Shown one piece after another: positions 30,665-39,315 of a stretch of 50,496 bases of DNA. Origin of the DNA: Chloroflexota bacterium (GTDB taxonomy: Bacteria; Chloroflexota; Dehalococcoidia; UBA2979). A program made the position numbers and the translations under genes. The notes beneath the pieces are model-generated. The model had not been told where the DNA came from and ran no database searches. It saw nothing but the letters and a program-made list of their open reading frames with translations. Positions within the stretch are counted from its first letter, which is position 1, and the number at the start of each line of letters is the position of its first letter. The stretch is taken from the NCBI GenBank assembly GCA_947479915.1, contig CANKAU010000013.1, forward strand, positions 1 through 50,496, read 5' to 3'.

Positions 30665-30793
30665 GGCTCTTTACTCCTTCGACCGCCCCTCCCCGCCAGC
30701 AGGAACGGTCGACGTACCAGGTGTCTTCTCGGGGCTATGCCGGGCATCCCCGGCTCGCCCCACGCCCGACCTGCGGGCTTGTTGGATGCTGGA

Positions 30794-32452
30794 TCAGACC
30801 TCCAACATCACGGGGATGACCAGCGGCCGCCGGTGGGTCTGGCGGTGCAGGTACTCCGCGACATCGTCCTTCAGCGTCTCATGCAGGGCGCGCCAATCAA
30901 GGGCGCGGTTCTCCCCGCCGAGCACGTCGGTCACCATCGCGCGCACGCCATCGAGGAGCGCCTGCTCCTCGTCCGGGCCGACGAAGCCGTGCTGCATCAC
31001 CTCCGGCGGGCGCGCGAGCTTGCCGTTGTGCCGGTCGATTGCGGCGACGAACACCAGCATGCCGTCGTTCGCCAGATGCTGGCGGTCGCGGAGGACGAAG
31101 TCGTCCACGTCGCCGATGCCCAGGCCGTCCACGTACACGTAGTCCGCGGGCACCTCCTCCACGATCTCGGCGCCGTCCTCAGTGATCTCGAGGACCTCAC
31201 CGTCTGTGAGGACGAAGGCATGGTCGTCCGCCATGCCGAGGAGCTTGGCCAGCTCGCGGTGGAGCACCAGGTGGCGGTACTCGCCGTGGATCGGCACGAA
31301 GTACTTCGGCCGCACGAGGCGGTGGATGATCTTGAGCTCCTCGCGCGCGGCGTGGCCGTGCACGTGCACCTCGGCGAGGCGGTTGTAGATGACCTTCGCG
31401 CCGGCGGCCATGAGCAGGTCGATGTTCTTGTAGACGAACTTCTCGTTGCCGGGCACCGGGCTCGACGAGAGGATCACCGTGTCGCCCTCGAGGATCGAGA
31501 TCTGCTGGTGCGACCCGTTCGCCATGCGTGTCAGCGCGGACGTCGGCTCGCCCTGCGACCCGGTGCAGATCACGATCTGCTTGTGGGAGGGGTAGTCGCG
31601 CTGCTGGTTCACGGTGAGCAGGATGTTCGGCGGCACCGTCAGGTAGCCCAGGTCCCGCGCCATGTTCACGTTGTTCACCATCGACCGGCCGGTGACGAAC
31701 ACGCGGCGATCGTGCTTCACGGCGGCATCGATCACCGCCTGCACACGCGAGATGAGCGAGGCGAACGTGGTGACGATGACGCGACCCTGCGCGTCGCCGA
31801 TCGCGCGCTCCAGCGTTTCCGCCACGCGCTGCTCGGACGGCGTGAAGCCCTCGATCTCTGCGTACGTGGAGTCCGCGCACAGCAGCAGCGCGCCATCCTC
31901 GCCGACGTCAGCGAGCCGCGCGAGGTCGGTGTGCTGGCCCATCAGCGGCGTGTGGTCGATCTTGAAGTCGCCCGTGTGGACGATCGCGCCCAGCGGGGTG
32001 TCGATGATCAGACCGGCAGAGTCCGGGATCGAGTGCGACACCGAGAAGAACTCGACGCTGAACGCGCCGGCATCCACGACATCGCCAGCCTCGACGACCT
32101 GGATCTCCGCGTCACCGAGGTGGTGCTCCTTGAGCTTCACCTGCACAAGGCCGCGCGTGAGCTGGAGGCAGTAGATCGGCGCAGATACCTCGTGCAGCAG
32201 GAACGAGACACCACCGATGTGGTCCTCGTGGCCGTGGGTCAGGAAGATCGCGCGGAGACGGTGCGCGTTCTCCTTCACGTAGGTGAAGTCGGGGATGATC
32301 AGGTCAACGCCCAGGTGCTCGGCGTCGGGGAACATCACGCCGACGTCCACGGCGATCATGTCCTCGCCGTATTCGTACAGCATCATGTTGCGGCCGATCT
32401 CACCGAGACCGCCGAGGGGAATGACGCGCAGGGGAAGCAACTCGTTGGTCAT
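30794..32452 (-). CDS. rnj: Ribonuclease J
   Basis: 552 residues. Metallo-beta-lactamase/beta-CASP ribonuclease with 5'-3' exo- and endonuclease activity, used for mRNA decay and rRNA maturation. Metal ligands in LTHGHEDHIGG, SHSIPDSAG, VHTGDFKIDH; beta-CASP motifs DSTYAEIEGFTPSE, VTTFASLISRVQ, CTGSQGEPTSAL; and VHVHGHAAREEL, then PVHGEYRHL-like PIHGEYRHL. Normal length. The ATG overlaps the stop of the upstream UDG gene by ATGA, so both are transcribed from the UDG promoter. Confidence 0.96.
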   Translation of the reverse strand: MTNELLPLRVIPLGGLGEIGRNMMLYEYGEDMIAVDVGVMFPDAEHLGVDLIIPDFTYVKENAHRLRAIFLTHGHEDHIGGVSFLLHEVSAPIYCLQLTRGLVQVKLKEHHLGDAEIQVVEAGDVVDAGAFSVEFFSVSHSIPDSAGLIIDTPLGAIVHTGDFKIDHTPLMGQHTDLARLADVGEDGALLLCADSTYAEIEGFTPSEQRVAETLERAIGDAQGRVIVTTFASLISRVQAVIDAAVKHDRRVFVTGRSMVNNVNMARDLGYLTVPPNILLTVNQQRDYPSHKQIVICTGSQGEPTSALTRMANGSHQQISILEGDTVILSSSPVPGNEKFVYKNIDLLMAAGAKVIYNRLAEVHVHGHAAREELKIIHRLVRPKYFVPIHGEYRHLVLHRELAKLLGMADDHAFVLTDGEVLEITEDGAEIVEEVPADYVYVDGLGIGDVDDFVLRDRQHLANDGMLVFVAAIDRHNGKLARPPEVMQHGFVGPDEEQALLDGVRAMVTDVLGGENRALDWRALHETLKDDVAEYLHRQTHRRPLVIPVMLEV

Positions 32453-33129
32453 CAGGCTCCTGTGGTGCCGGTGAGCAGGTCGGGGATTTGAGCAAAGTCC
32501 TGTTTCATCACGGCGCGCAGCGAGCCGTCACGCAGCGCTGCCGCGGGGTGGTACATCGGGATCACGGTGAGGCCGTCGAAGGTGCGGGCGCGGCCGTGGA
32601 TCTGGCTGATGCGCTCGCCCGGGAACCAGCGCGCCATCGAGAACCGGCCGAGCGTCGCGATCACCCTCGGCTGTACGCCCGCGATCTGGCGGTCGAGGTG
32701 GTCCGCACACGCGGCGATCTCGTCCGGCTGCGGGTCGCGGTTGCCCGGGGGGCGGCACTTCACGACGTTGGTCACGTACACGTCGCGGCGCGATCGGCCA
32801 ATCGTGCCCAGCAGCTCGTCCAGGAACTGGCCGGAGCGGCCGACGAAGGGCAGCCCCAACTCGTCCTCGCGCTGACCGGGGCCTTCGCCCACGAACATCA
32901 GGTCGCACGGCGCGGCGCCGCTGCCCGGGACGGTGCGCGTGCGCTCGCGGGCGAGGACGCAGCGCGGGCAGTCCGCGATCTCCTCGTACAGCCCGGCGAA
33001 GGACGGCGGGACGTCGTAGAGCGGGAGCAGGGCCGGCGGCGCCGAGGGGCGCGGGTCAGGCGGCGTCATGCGGACGCCCGAAGGGCGCTCCAGGGCAGGC
33101 GAAGCGGCGGCTGACGCTGAGGGATACAT
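32452..33129 (-). CDS. Family 4 uracil-DNA glycosylase (Fe-S)
   Basis: 225 residues from ATG 33129. Removes uracil from DNA; type-4 enzymes bind a 4Fe-4S cluster. Cluster cysteines are visible: the CPRC pair, the one in TNVVKCRPPGNRDP and a further one in AACADHL. Active-site motif I FVGEGPGQREDELGLPFVGRSG and the late HPAAALRD block are intact. The start is chosen by a promoter: TACGCT seven bases upstream and TTGAAT 17 bp before that. It is followed, with ATGA overlap, by rnj. Confidence 0.94.
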   Translation of the reverse strand: MYPSASAAASPALERPSGVRMTPPDPRPSAPPALLPLYDVPPSFAGLYEEIADCPRCVLARERTRTVPGSGAAPCDLMFVGEGPGQREDELGLPFVGRSGQFLDELLGTIGRSRRDVYVTNVVKCRPPGNRDPQPDEIAACADHLDRQIAGVQPRVIATLGRFSMARWFPGERISQIHGRARTFDGLTVIPMYHPAAALRDGSLRAVMKQDFAQIPDLLTGTTGA

Positions 33130-33136
33130 GGCTCTG

Positions 33137-33165
33137 AGCGTAGCATCGTGCCCTATTGGATTCAA
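33137..33165 (-). promoter_or_regulatory. Promoter of the UDG-rnj operon (leaderless)
   Basis: On the minus strand, TTGAAT (33160-33165), 17-bp spacer, TACGCT (33137-33142), then seven bases to ATG 33129. The predicted start coincides with the ATG. Confidence 0.7.
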
Positions 33166-33225
33166 TGTATACGCAGGTGATCATTTTCACCTCGCTCGAC
33201 GCGGTCTCGCGCTGGGGCGGGGGCG

Positions 33226-34002
33226 TCAGTTCCGGCGCACCAGCCACGCCAGCCCGATGCCGACGAAGTACAGGATGCAGATCGGGCCGCCGACCAGAGT
33301 CTGGGTCACCGGGTCGATGGTTGGAGTCACCACGGCGGCGATAACGAACGCCAGGATGATCGCGTAGCGCCACCAGTGGAGCAGCTGCCGCCAGTGCACG
33401 ATGTGGAACTTCGCCAGGGCCATGACGAGCAGCGGCGTCTCGAAGACGAGTCCCATGACGCCGAGCATCCGGGTCACGAAGTCGATGTAGTTGCCGATCC
33501 GCCAGTCCGCCTGGGCGAACGAGTCACCGAAGGTGAGCAGGAACGTCAGTGTGAACGGCAGGATGAAGAAGTAGCCGAACGCGACGCCGCCGAGGAAGGC
33601 AGCGCTCGCCCCGAACACGATCGGGAAGACCCACTTCTTCTCGTTCCTCGTTAGCGCCGGGGTGATGAACCGCAGCGCGTGGTAGACGACGACAGGCATG
33701 GCGATCGTCATGCCGCCGAGGAGCGCGACCTGGAAGAACGCCGCGATGTTCTCCATCGGCTCGATGAACTGGGGACGGAAGTCGGGGACGGCGGTGCGCG
33801 CGGGGGCGAGCAGCCAGCCGATGACGGTGAACCCGACCTGCGGGATGAAGAACGCGATCATCGAGACGATGACCGAGGCGGCCATCCAGGTGATGCGGTA
33901 GCGCAGCTCGAGCAGGTGCTCGAGGAGCGTCATCTGTCCGCCTTCCTCCTCCCCGGAGGCGGCGGGCGACTTGGGATCGGGATCGAACAGGCTCGCAACC
34001 AT
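33226..34002 (-). CDS. tatC: Sec-independent translocase TatC
   Basis: 258 residues. Six-helix core of the twin-arginine export machinery that recognises RR signal peptides. Starts with an acidic cytoplasmic tail, then GGQMTLLEHLLELRYRITW (the conserved HL.ELR segment), the long FxPxF-bearing first periplasmic loop (PDFRPQFIEPMENIAAFFQV) and FETPLLVMAL in a later helix. ATGA overlap with tatB upstream. A 6-bp hairpin at 33175-33192 lies downstream of it. Confidence 0.95.
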   Translation of the reverse strand: MVASLFDPDPKSPAASGEEEGGQMTLLEHLLELRYRITWMAASVIVSMIAFFIPQVGFTVIGWLLAPARTAVPDFRPQFIEPMENIAAFFQVALLGGMTIAMPVVVYHALRFITPALTRNEKKWVFPIVFGASAAFLGGVAFGYFFILPFTLTFLLTFGDSFAQADWRIGNYIDFVTRMLGVMGLVFETPLLVMALAKFHIVHWRQLLHWWRYAIILAFVIAAVVTPTIDPVTQTLVGGPICILYFVGIGLAWLVRRN

Positions 34003-34517
34003 CAGGCGTCTGCCCTTCGGCCCTCGACGGTGGTCGGCTGGGCGGTGGTCGGCTGGACTGAGGTCGGCTCGACGGCAATGGCCGCCGGCGCGGGTTCAGG
34101 GGTGGTCTCGGGCGCTGTCTCGACGGGGACGGTCGCCACCGGCTCCGGTGTGTCGTCGAGGACGGCGTCCGTCGCGCGGGTCTCAGCCACGGCGGCCCAC
34201 TCGTCGTTGAGCGGCGGCAGCGTCGAGGCTTCGGTGACGGTCGAGGTGGCGTCGCTCGCGGCGGTGCCCAGCTCCTTGCGGAGCTCCTGCAGCTCGCGGA
34301 TCGGGTTCACACCGTCGTTGGCGGCGGTGACTTCCTGCTCGATCTCATCGACGGCGGCGCGCACGTCCTGCATCACCGCGTCGGTGAAGGAACGGGCCGT
34401 GCGCACCCAGTGGGCGATCTGGCGCGCGACCTCAGGGAACCGTTGGGGACCAACGATCACCAGGGCGATCAGCATGACCAGCCCGAGCTCGGGGATACCG
34501 ACGCCGAAGAGTTCCAT
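34002..34517 (-). CDS. tatB: Tat translocase subunit TatB/TatA
   Basis: 171 residues. One N-terminal helix with the family start GIPELGLVMLIALVIVGPQRFPEVARQI (Glu near position 10, GP-RFPE hinge), then an amphipathic helix and a long Pro/Thr/Glu-rich tail. The length and the absence of the TatA FG hinge favour TatB. A box TATCAT lies eight bases before the ATG (34526-34531), so the mRNA may be almost leaderless; this box overlaps the end of the acpP terminator. Paired with tatC by overlap. Confidence 0.88.
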   Translation of the reverse strand: MELFGVGIPELGLVMLIALVIVGPQRFPEVARQIAHWVRTARSFTDAVMQDVRAAVDEIEQEVTAANDGVNPIRELQELRKELGTAASDATSTVTEASTLPPLNDEWAAVAETRATDAVLDDTPEPVATVPVETAPETTPEPAPAAIAVEPTSVQPTTAQPTTVEGRRADA

Positions 34518-34532
34518 ATCAGTAAATGATAC

Positions 34533-34562
34533 GCCCCGGACGGTCGTTCAGACCGCCGGGGC
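34533..34562 (-). terminator. Intrinsic terminator of the fab-nusB-acpP operon
   Basis: Stem GCCCCGG (34533-34539) with CCGGGGC (34556-34562), extended by CGGTC/GACCG after one bulged base, loop GTTCA. On the minus strand it is followed by GTATCATTTACT, moderately T-rich. It lies 92 nt after acpP. Confidence 0.75.
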
Positions 34563-34653
34563 GCCCGGTGAGCAGGAGAGTTGGCACGAGGGTCGGGACG
34601 GCCGGACGAGCGAACCGCTGGTTCGCCCGGTCCCGCACGAGCCGGATCGTGGC

Positions 34654-34911
34654 CTAGTCCTCGATGCCGTTGTCGCGGAGGTAGTCGATGGCGTCCTGCA
34701 CGGTGCGGATCTTCTCGGCGTCGTCGTCCGAGATCTCCAGCTGGCGGCCGTCCTTCGAGAACTCCTCCTCGATCGACATGATGAGTTCGACGAGGTCGAG
34801 CGAGTCGGCGTTCAGGTCGTCGACGAAGGACGCGTTCATCGTCACTTCGTCTTCCTCGACGCCCAGTTGCTCGGTGATCAGGGAACGGACGCGTTCAAAC
34901 GTGGATGCCAC
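34654..34911 (-). CDS. acpP: Acyl carrier protein
   Basis: 85 residues, strongly acidic. Carries growing fatty acids on a phosphopantetheine arm attached to the serine of [19 protein letters not shown] (DSL motif). GTG start at 34911 with GAGAGG upstream. Last gene of DUF177-rpmF-fabD-fabG-nusB-acpP. Having nusB between fabG and acpP is unusual. Confidence 0.96.
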   Translation of the reverse strand: MASTFERVRSLITEQLGVEEDEVTMNASFVDDLNADSLDLVELIMSIEEEFSKDGRQLEISDDDAEKIRTVQDAIDYLRDNGIED

Positions 34912-34922
34912 GGGTGATCCTC

Positions 34923-35396
34923 TCAGTCTGCAGACGGTGGGCCGTCTTCGGGTTCTGGCGACTCGCGACGGTCGGCGGCTTCAAGGGCCACCGCACCGAG
35001 CACTCCGTTGACGAAGCGCCCGGACGACTCTGATCCGTAACCCTTGGCAATCTCGACAGCTTCGTTGATGGCTACGCGGAGCGGAGCCGGGCCAGTATCG
35101 AAGAGCACTTCGTAGATTGCAAGGCGAAGCACGTTCCGGTCGACCGCGGCCATGTCTTCCAGCGGGAAGGCGGACGCGTAGTGACGGATCGTGTCGTCGA
35201 TGTCCTCGAGGTAGCGGCCGACGCCGTACACGAGATCCTTGGTGAACTGCCGCGCCTCCGGCGTCAGCGTCGACTCGGACAGGTGGCGGTTCAGCACCTC
35301 GGGCACGAGGCGCCCGGTGATGTCAGCCTCGAACAGCACCTGGAAGGCGGCGATGCGTGAGCGTCGGCGGGACTGGCTGGTCATCGCGGGTGCCAT
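34923..35396 (-). CDS. nusB: Transcription antitermination factor NusB
   Basis: 157 residues. All-helical RNA-binding protein that with NusE supports rRNA antitermination. Motifs: [55 protein letters not shown] and [29 protein letters not shown], the standard C-terminal NusB block. Start at ATG 35396, or four codons later at MTSQS. The gene is packed between fabG (4-nt gap) and acpP (11 nt). A C-terminal acidic tail of about 20 residues is extra. Confidence 0.95.
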   Translation of the reverse strand: MAPAMTSQSRRRSRIAAFQVLFEADITGRLVPEVLNRHLSESTLTPEARQFTKDLVYGVGRYLEDIDDTIRHYASAFPLEDMAAVDRNVLRLAIYEVLFDTGPAPLRVAINEAVEIAKGYGSESSGRFVNGVLGAVALEAADRRESPEPEDGPPSAD

Positions 35397-35400
35397 CCGG

Positions 35401-36168
35401 TTACGCCGTCACCAGGCCGCCGTCGACGTTATACGTCTGACCGGTGATGTACGCGGCGCCGTCCGTCGCGAGGAACGCAACGATCGGCGAGATTTCCGCG
35501 GCGTCGGCGTACCGACCCAGCGGGATGCGGCCCAGGATGAACTCCTTCTGCTCGTCTGTCAGGCTCGCGGTCATCTCCGTGAGCACAAAGCCCGGAGCGA
35601 TCGCGTTCACCGTGATGCCGCGCGAAGCGACTTCCAGTGCGAGCGACTTCGTGAAGCCGATGATGCCGGCCTTTGAGGCGGCGTAGTTCGCCTGCCCCGG
35701 GTTGCCGGCGACGCCGACGACCGAGGTGATGTTGATGATGCGGCCCCAGCGGGCGCGCAGCATGTCGCGCAGCACCGCCTTCGACATCAGGAACGTGCCG
35801 CGCAGGTTCGTCGCGATCACGTCGTCGAACTGCTGCTCGGACATCCGCATGACCAGCGTGTCGGCGGTCATTCCGGCGTTGTTCACGAGGATGTTCACGC
35901 CGCCGAAGGCGTCTTTCACCTCCGCCAGCACGCGGTCGACGTCCTCGGACGAGCGCACGTCGAGGCGAGACACGCGGCACTCCACGCCGAGTGCACGCAC
36001 CTCGGTCGCGACGGACTCGGCGTCCGCCTCGCTGCCTCGGTAGGTGATGAAGACGTTGGCGCCGAGGCGCCCGAGGTCGAGCGCGATCGCGCGGCCGATG
36101 CCGCGAGCCGCGCCAGTAATGAGCGCGGTCTTGCCGGAGAGCGGTCCGCCCGTCGCGTCCGAGGTCAT
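35401..36168 (-). CDS. fabG: 3-oxoacyl-ACP reductase FabG
   Basis: 255 residues. NADPH-dependent reduction of 3-oxoacyl-ACP in fatty acid elongation; SDR fold. Nucleotide-binding TGAARGIGRAIA, NNAG motif in ILVNNAGMTADTL, catalytic triad SVVGVAGNPGQANYAASKAG, and the fatty-acid-type FVLTEMTASLTDEQKEFILGRIPLGRYADAAEIS ending AYITGQTYNVDGG. ATG 36168 overlaps the fabD stop (ATGA). Confidence 0.96.
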   Translation of the reverse strand: MTSDATGGPLSGKTALITGAARGIGRAIALDLGRLGANVFITYRGSEADAESVATEVRALGVECRVSRLDVRSSEDVDRVLAEVKDAFGGVNILVNNAGMTADTLVMRMSEQQFDDVIATNLRGTFLMSKAVLRDMLRARWGRIINITSVVGVAGNPGQANYAASKAGIIGFTKSLALEVASRGITVNAIAPGFVLTEMTASLTDEQKEFILGRIPLGRYADAAEISPIVAFLATDGAAYITGQTYNVDGGLVTA

Positions 36169-37109
36169 GAGCGTGCGTCCTCGACGGTGCCGATGTTGCG
36201 CGTCTCGATCGAGCGTTCGATGCGCTTCACGAGACCGCTCAGCACGCGGCCGGGGCCGAACTCGATGACCTTCGTCACTCCCGCGGCGTGCATCGCGCGG
36301 ACGGAGTCGACCCACAGGACGGGGCTGGTGATCTGGTCGACAAGCTCCGCCGCGAACTGCGTGCCGCTGGTGAGCGTCTTCGTCGTGACGTTCGAGATGA
36401 CGGGCACGCTCGGGTCGCTGAACGCGGCCTCGCGCAGCACTGCACGCATGCCGTCCGCCGCGCTCTGCATGAGCGGCGTGTGGAAGGCACCGGACACGGT
36501 GAGTGGAATGACCTTCGCGCCAGCGGCGACCGCAGCCGCGGAGGCAGCCTCGACCGCCGCGACCGTGCCGCCGATGGTCATGTTGCCCGGTGCGTTGATG
36601 TTGCAGATCGCGGTGCCGTGCTCGTTGCAGATCGCGAGAACCGCATCCGGTTCCATGCCCAGGACGGCGGCCATCGTTCCGCGCTCCGCGTCGCAGGCGA
36701 CCTGCATCAGGCGACCGCGCTCGCGCACCAGCCGTACACCGTCCTCGAATGGCACGGCGTTGGCGGCGATCAGCGCGGCGTACTCGCCGAGCGAGTGGCC
36801 GGCGACGAAGGCGGGGCGGTGGGTGATCGTGCCCGCGTCCACTGCGGCCGCGAGTGCTGCGATCGCGTGCACGACGAGTGCGGGCTGCGTGTTCACGGTC
36901 TGGGTGAGTTCAGCCTCCGGCCCCTCGAAGCAGATCGAGGATAGCGAGAGGCCCAGTGCGGCATCCGCCGCGTCGAAGATCGCGCGGGCGGCGGGGATCT
37001 GCTCCGCGAGGTCGCGGCCCATGCCGACGGCCTGCGCTCCCTGTCCCGGGAACAGCCATGCGGTATCGGCCGCCACGGGGAGGCGGGACAGGAAGGAGAG
37101 GTCGGTCAT
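36165..37109 (-). CDS. fabD: Malonyl-CoA:ACP transacylase FabD
   Basis: 314 residues. Loads malonate onto ACP. Motifs: WLFPGQGAQAVGMGRDL, catalytic serine in GHSLGEYAALIAA, the Arg in RLVRERGRLMQ, NINAPGNMTIGG, and the catalytic histidine in SGAFHTPLMQ. Follows rpmF by 17 nt. PlsX and FabH, often found between rpmF and fabD in other bacteria, are missing here. Confidence 0.96.
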   Translation of the reverse strand: MTDLSFLSRLPVAADTAWLFPGQGAQAVGMGRDLAEQIPAARAIFDAADAALGLSLSSICFEGPEAELTQTVNTQPALVVHAIAALAAAVDAGTITHRPAFVAGHSLGEYAALIAANAVPFEDGVRLVRERGRLMQVACDAERGTMAAVLGMEPDAVLAICNEHGTAICNINAPGNMTIGGTVAAVEAASAAAVAAGAKVIPLTVSGAFHTPLMQSAADGMRAVLREAAFSDPSVPVISNVTTKTLTSGTQFAAELVDQITSPVLWVDSVRAMHAAGVTKVIEFGPGRVLSGLVKRIERSIETRNIGTVEDARS

Positions 37110-37126
37110 CGTCGGGAGGAGCGGAG

Positions 37127-37297
37127 CTAGCTCTGCTCGATCACGCGACCCTTGTGGTCGCGCGCGCCGCCGGCGGTGTGGTTGATCTTGAAACCACCCG
37201 TGGCCGGGTCCTTCACGAGGTTCGGCACAATCACGCGGTGGTGACTGCGGCGCGAGCCCTGCTTTGCGGTCGGGGTCCTACGCTTCGGGAGCGCCAT
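37127..37297 (-). CDS. rpmF: Ribosomal protein bL32
   Basis: 56 residues. Large-subunit protein; start MALPKRRTPTAKQGSRRSHH is diagnostic, with basic N-terminus. The zinc-binding cysteine pairs seen in some bL32 are absent, so this is a C-minus form. ATG 37297 has GGAGG seven bases before it; an ATG at 37303 would add two residues. The gene starts inside the last 20 bases of the DUF177 gene, the classic DUF177-rpmF pairing. Confidence 0.95.
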   Translation of the reverse strand: MALPKRRTPTAKQGSRRSHHRVIVPNLVKDPATGGFKINHTAGGARDHKGRVIEQS

Positions 37298-37829
37298 CGC
37301 CATCCTCCGTGCCGAGCCGCTCCTGCAGGCGAGCGAGCGCGCTCCAGCGGTCATCACTAGCGGCCGCGGCACAGCCGCATGGCCCGGTGTTCAGATTGTG
37401 CCCGCACTTCGGGCAGAGCCCCAGACAATCCGGCCGACAGAGCGGCTGGAGCGGGAGCGCCGACTCCTCATATTGCCTGACTGCTTCGCTGAGGTCGAGA
37501 TGCCGCTGCTGGTCGATCCGAAACTCGTCCACGTCCACCTCGACGCGGCGGCCCGTGATCGGGTCGTGATCGAGGACGAACTCCTCGTCGAACTCGATGG
37601 AAACGGGCGTTTCGAACATCTCCAGGCAGCGCCCGCACTGGAGATCGACCGGCGAAAGGTCGAGGTCAGCGGTGACCAGGACCCCTCGTTCGCTCCGGAT
37701 CAGACGGATCGAGCCGGTGATCTCCTGTGCGAAACGGAGCTCGGGGACGGCCACCAACTCGTGGTCAGCCGTGTATCGGCGCGCGTGACCGACGGGCTCC
37801 TGCAGCAGGGTGGAGACGTTGATGAGCAC
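37278..37829 (-). CDS. DUF177 family protein (YceD-like)
   Basis: About 183 residues. The YceD/DUF177 family is almost always next to rpmF and has been linked to 23S rRNA/large-subunit assembly. Visible: INVSTLLQEPVG at the start, DLQCGRCLEMFETPVSIEFDEEF in the middle and the cysteine-rich CRPDCLGLCPKCG, then CGC near the end, a likely metal site. I place the start at GTG 37829 (VLINVS); an ATG at 37859 would add ten residues. Overlaps rpmF by 20 bases. Divergent from the recombinase-like gene. Confidence 0.88.
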   Translation of the reverse strand: MLINVSTLLQEPVGHARRYTADHELVAVPELRFAQEITGSIRLIRSERGVLVTADLDLSPVDLQCGRCLEMFETPVSIEFDEEFVLDHDPITGRRVEVDVDEFRIDQQRHLDLSEAVRQYEESALPLQPLCRPDCLGLCPKCGHNLNTGPCGCAAAASDDRWSALARLQERLGTEDGDGAPEA

Positions 37830-37902
37830 GAGGAGACTCCGACGGAAGGATGGCTCCATCGTACAACGCTGCATCGCCAGATTCGGGGATCACAGCCCGA
37901 GG

Positions 37903-37908
37903 TATCCT
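37903..37908 (+). promoter_or_regulatory. -10 box TATCCT, six bases before a start codon
   Basis: TATCCT, six bases, then ATG 37915; again the leaderless geometry. It supports 37915 over upstream in-frame starts that run back into the divergent DUF177 gene. Confidence 0.5.
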
Positions 37909-37914
37909 GCCTGC

Positions 37915-39249
37915 ATGACCGCCGACGAAGCCGCGCGCACCGCCGTCTCGTACCTGCGGGCGCTCCCGGGCGACCCGCCACTGGACCTCGGGGTCCAGCG
38001 GCTCGCGATTGCCGCCGCCTGCCGCGGGGAGCACCTGCGCGAGATCGGCGCCTTCGAGGAGCCAGCGCCGGACTCGAACACGGCGTTCCTCAGCCTCGTC
38101 GACGCCGTCCGCCGCCAGCCCCCGGGCGTCGAGGTGATTGTCGCGACGGCGGCCGTCTTCGGCGATCGTGTCCGCGATCGTGCCCGGCGCATCCTGCAGC
38201 TCGCCGCGCTCCGCGTCCCCGTGCGCCTCGCGGACGGCCGGGCGCCGGGCGACGCGCTGGTGTCCGCATGGGACGAGCGCGGCCCGGACGAGCGCCGCCG
38301 CGAGCGCGCCCGCGAGGGCATGCGACGCCGTGCCCTCCGTGGCGAAGTACTGGGCCGAGCGCCCTACGGCTACGTCGTCTCGGACCGGCAGCTCGTCCCC
38401 GAGCCGCGCGAAGCGGCCACGGTGAAGCGCCTGTTCTCGATGTACCTCGATGAGAACGAGGGCGTCCGCAAGATCGCGCGCCGTCTGAACGAGGACGGCA
38501 TCCTTACGCGCACGGGCCGCCCGTGGACCGCGGGCGCCGTCCGCAACGTGCTGCGCAACGCCGCCTATACCGGCCTATATCGCCGCCTCGGCGTCACGGT
38601 GACACGCGCACACGCCGCGCTCATCACGCAGGCCCAGCACGCCGAGGTGCTGCGCCGCATGACGAGCCGCCGCACGGCGCCGGCCACGCAGGAGCGGCGC
38701 GAGTACCTGCTGTCCGGCCTCGTCCGCTGCGGGTACTGCGGCGGTCCCATGATCGGCGCGCGCCGTCCCGGCGAGGGCACCGAGATCATCGAGTACTCCT
38801 ACTACCGATGCCAGGCGGCGACGAACGAGGGCCGCTGCGCCTACCACACGCGCCGCGCCGAGGCGCTGGAGTCCGAGGTACTCGACGAGCTGTCGCGCGC
38901 CGGGGGGCCGTCCCCTGTCGCGGCGCGGCCGCGCCGAGAGTCCGGCCACGAGGCGCGCCGTGTGGCCCTCGACCGGACGCTGGATCACATGCTGGAGCGC
39001 CGTGCGACGGGCCAGTGGACGGATGCCGACCTCGTGCGCCGCGCGGCCCCGATCGTGCTCGAGCAGCTCAGTCTCGAGGCGGAGGCGGCGCAGGGCGAGA
39101 CGGATCCCGTGGAGCCGGACGACGCCCGTGAGCGCCTCGTCGACGCGTGGGACGACCTGACCTTCGAGGAGCGCCGCTCGCTCCTCCACCACGCGGTCGC
39201 CGAGATCGTCGTGACGGACGACGCCGTCCGCGTCGCGCGCAGGCGCTAG
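37915..39249 (+). CDS. Serine-recombinase homologue without catalytic serine
   Basis: 444 residues with the layout of a large serine recombinase. The N-terminal resolvase-like domain (about 8-120) is degenerate: the family YxRxS motif reads YLRALP (13-18), Leu17 replacing the serine, and the downstream LDRLxR block is also eroded (FGDRVRDRARR). The recombinase domain (PF07508, about 140-225) is well kept: GRAPYGYVVS, EAATVKRLFSMYLDENEGVRKIARRLNEDG, WTAGAVRNVLRNAAYTGLYRR. A zinc ribbon follows (GLVRCGYCGGPMIG, then YYRCQAATNEGRCAYH). The C-terminal region is helical. It probably binds DNA without recombining it. No att-like repeats or other mobile genes are adjacent. Confidence 0.88.
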   Translation: MTADEAARTAVSYLRALPGDPPLDLGVQRLAIAAACRGEHLREIGAFEEPAPDSNTAFLSLVDAVRRQPPGVEVIVATAAVFGDRVRDRARRILQLAALRVPVRLADGRAPGDALVSAWDERGPDERRRERAREGMRRRALRGEVLGRAPYGYVVSDRQLVPEPREAATVKRLFSMYLDENEGVRKIARRLNEDGILTRTGRPWTAGAVRNVLRNAAYTGLYRRLGVTVTRAHAALITQAQHAEVLRRMTSRRTAPATQERREYLLSGLVRCGYCGGPMIGARRPGEGTEIIEYSYYRCQAATNEGRCAYHTRRAEALESEVLDELSRAGGPSPVAARPRRESGHEARRVALDRTLDHMLERRATGQWTDADLVRRAAPIVLEQLSLEAEAAQGETDPVEPDDARERLVDAWDDLTFEERRSLLHHAVAEIVVTDDAVRVARRR

Positions 39250-39302
39250 GGCCCGAACCTTCGTCACGGTCGGTTCGGCGCGCCGCAGTCGCACTTCGCC
39301 CC

Positions 39303-39308
39303 TAAGAT
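39303..39308 (+). promoter_or_regulatory. -10 box of rnpB
   Basis: TAAGAT seven bases before the predicted 5' end of RNase P RNA. No clear -35. Confidence 0.45.
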
Positions 39309-39315
39309 GAGTGGA

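Noticed and set aside
37915..39249. Active integrase of a mobile element
   Set aside because: Catalytic serine is missing and there are no att-like direct repeats or cargo genes around.
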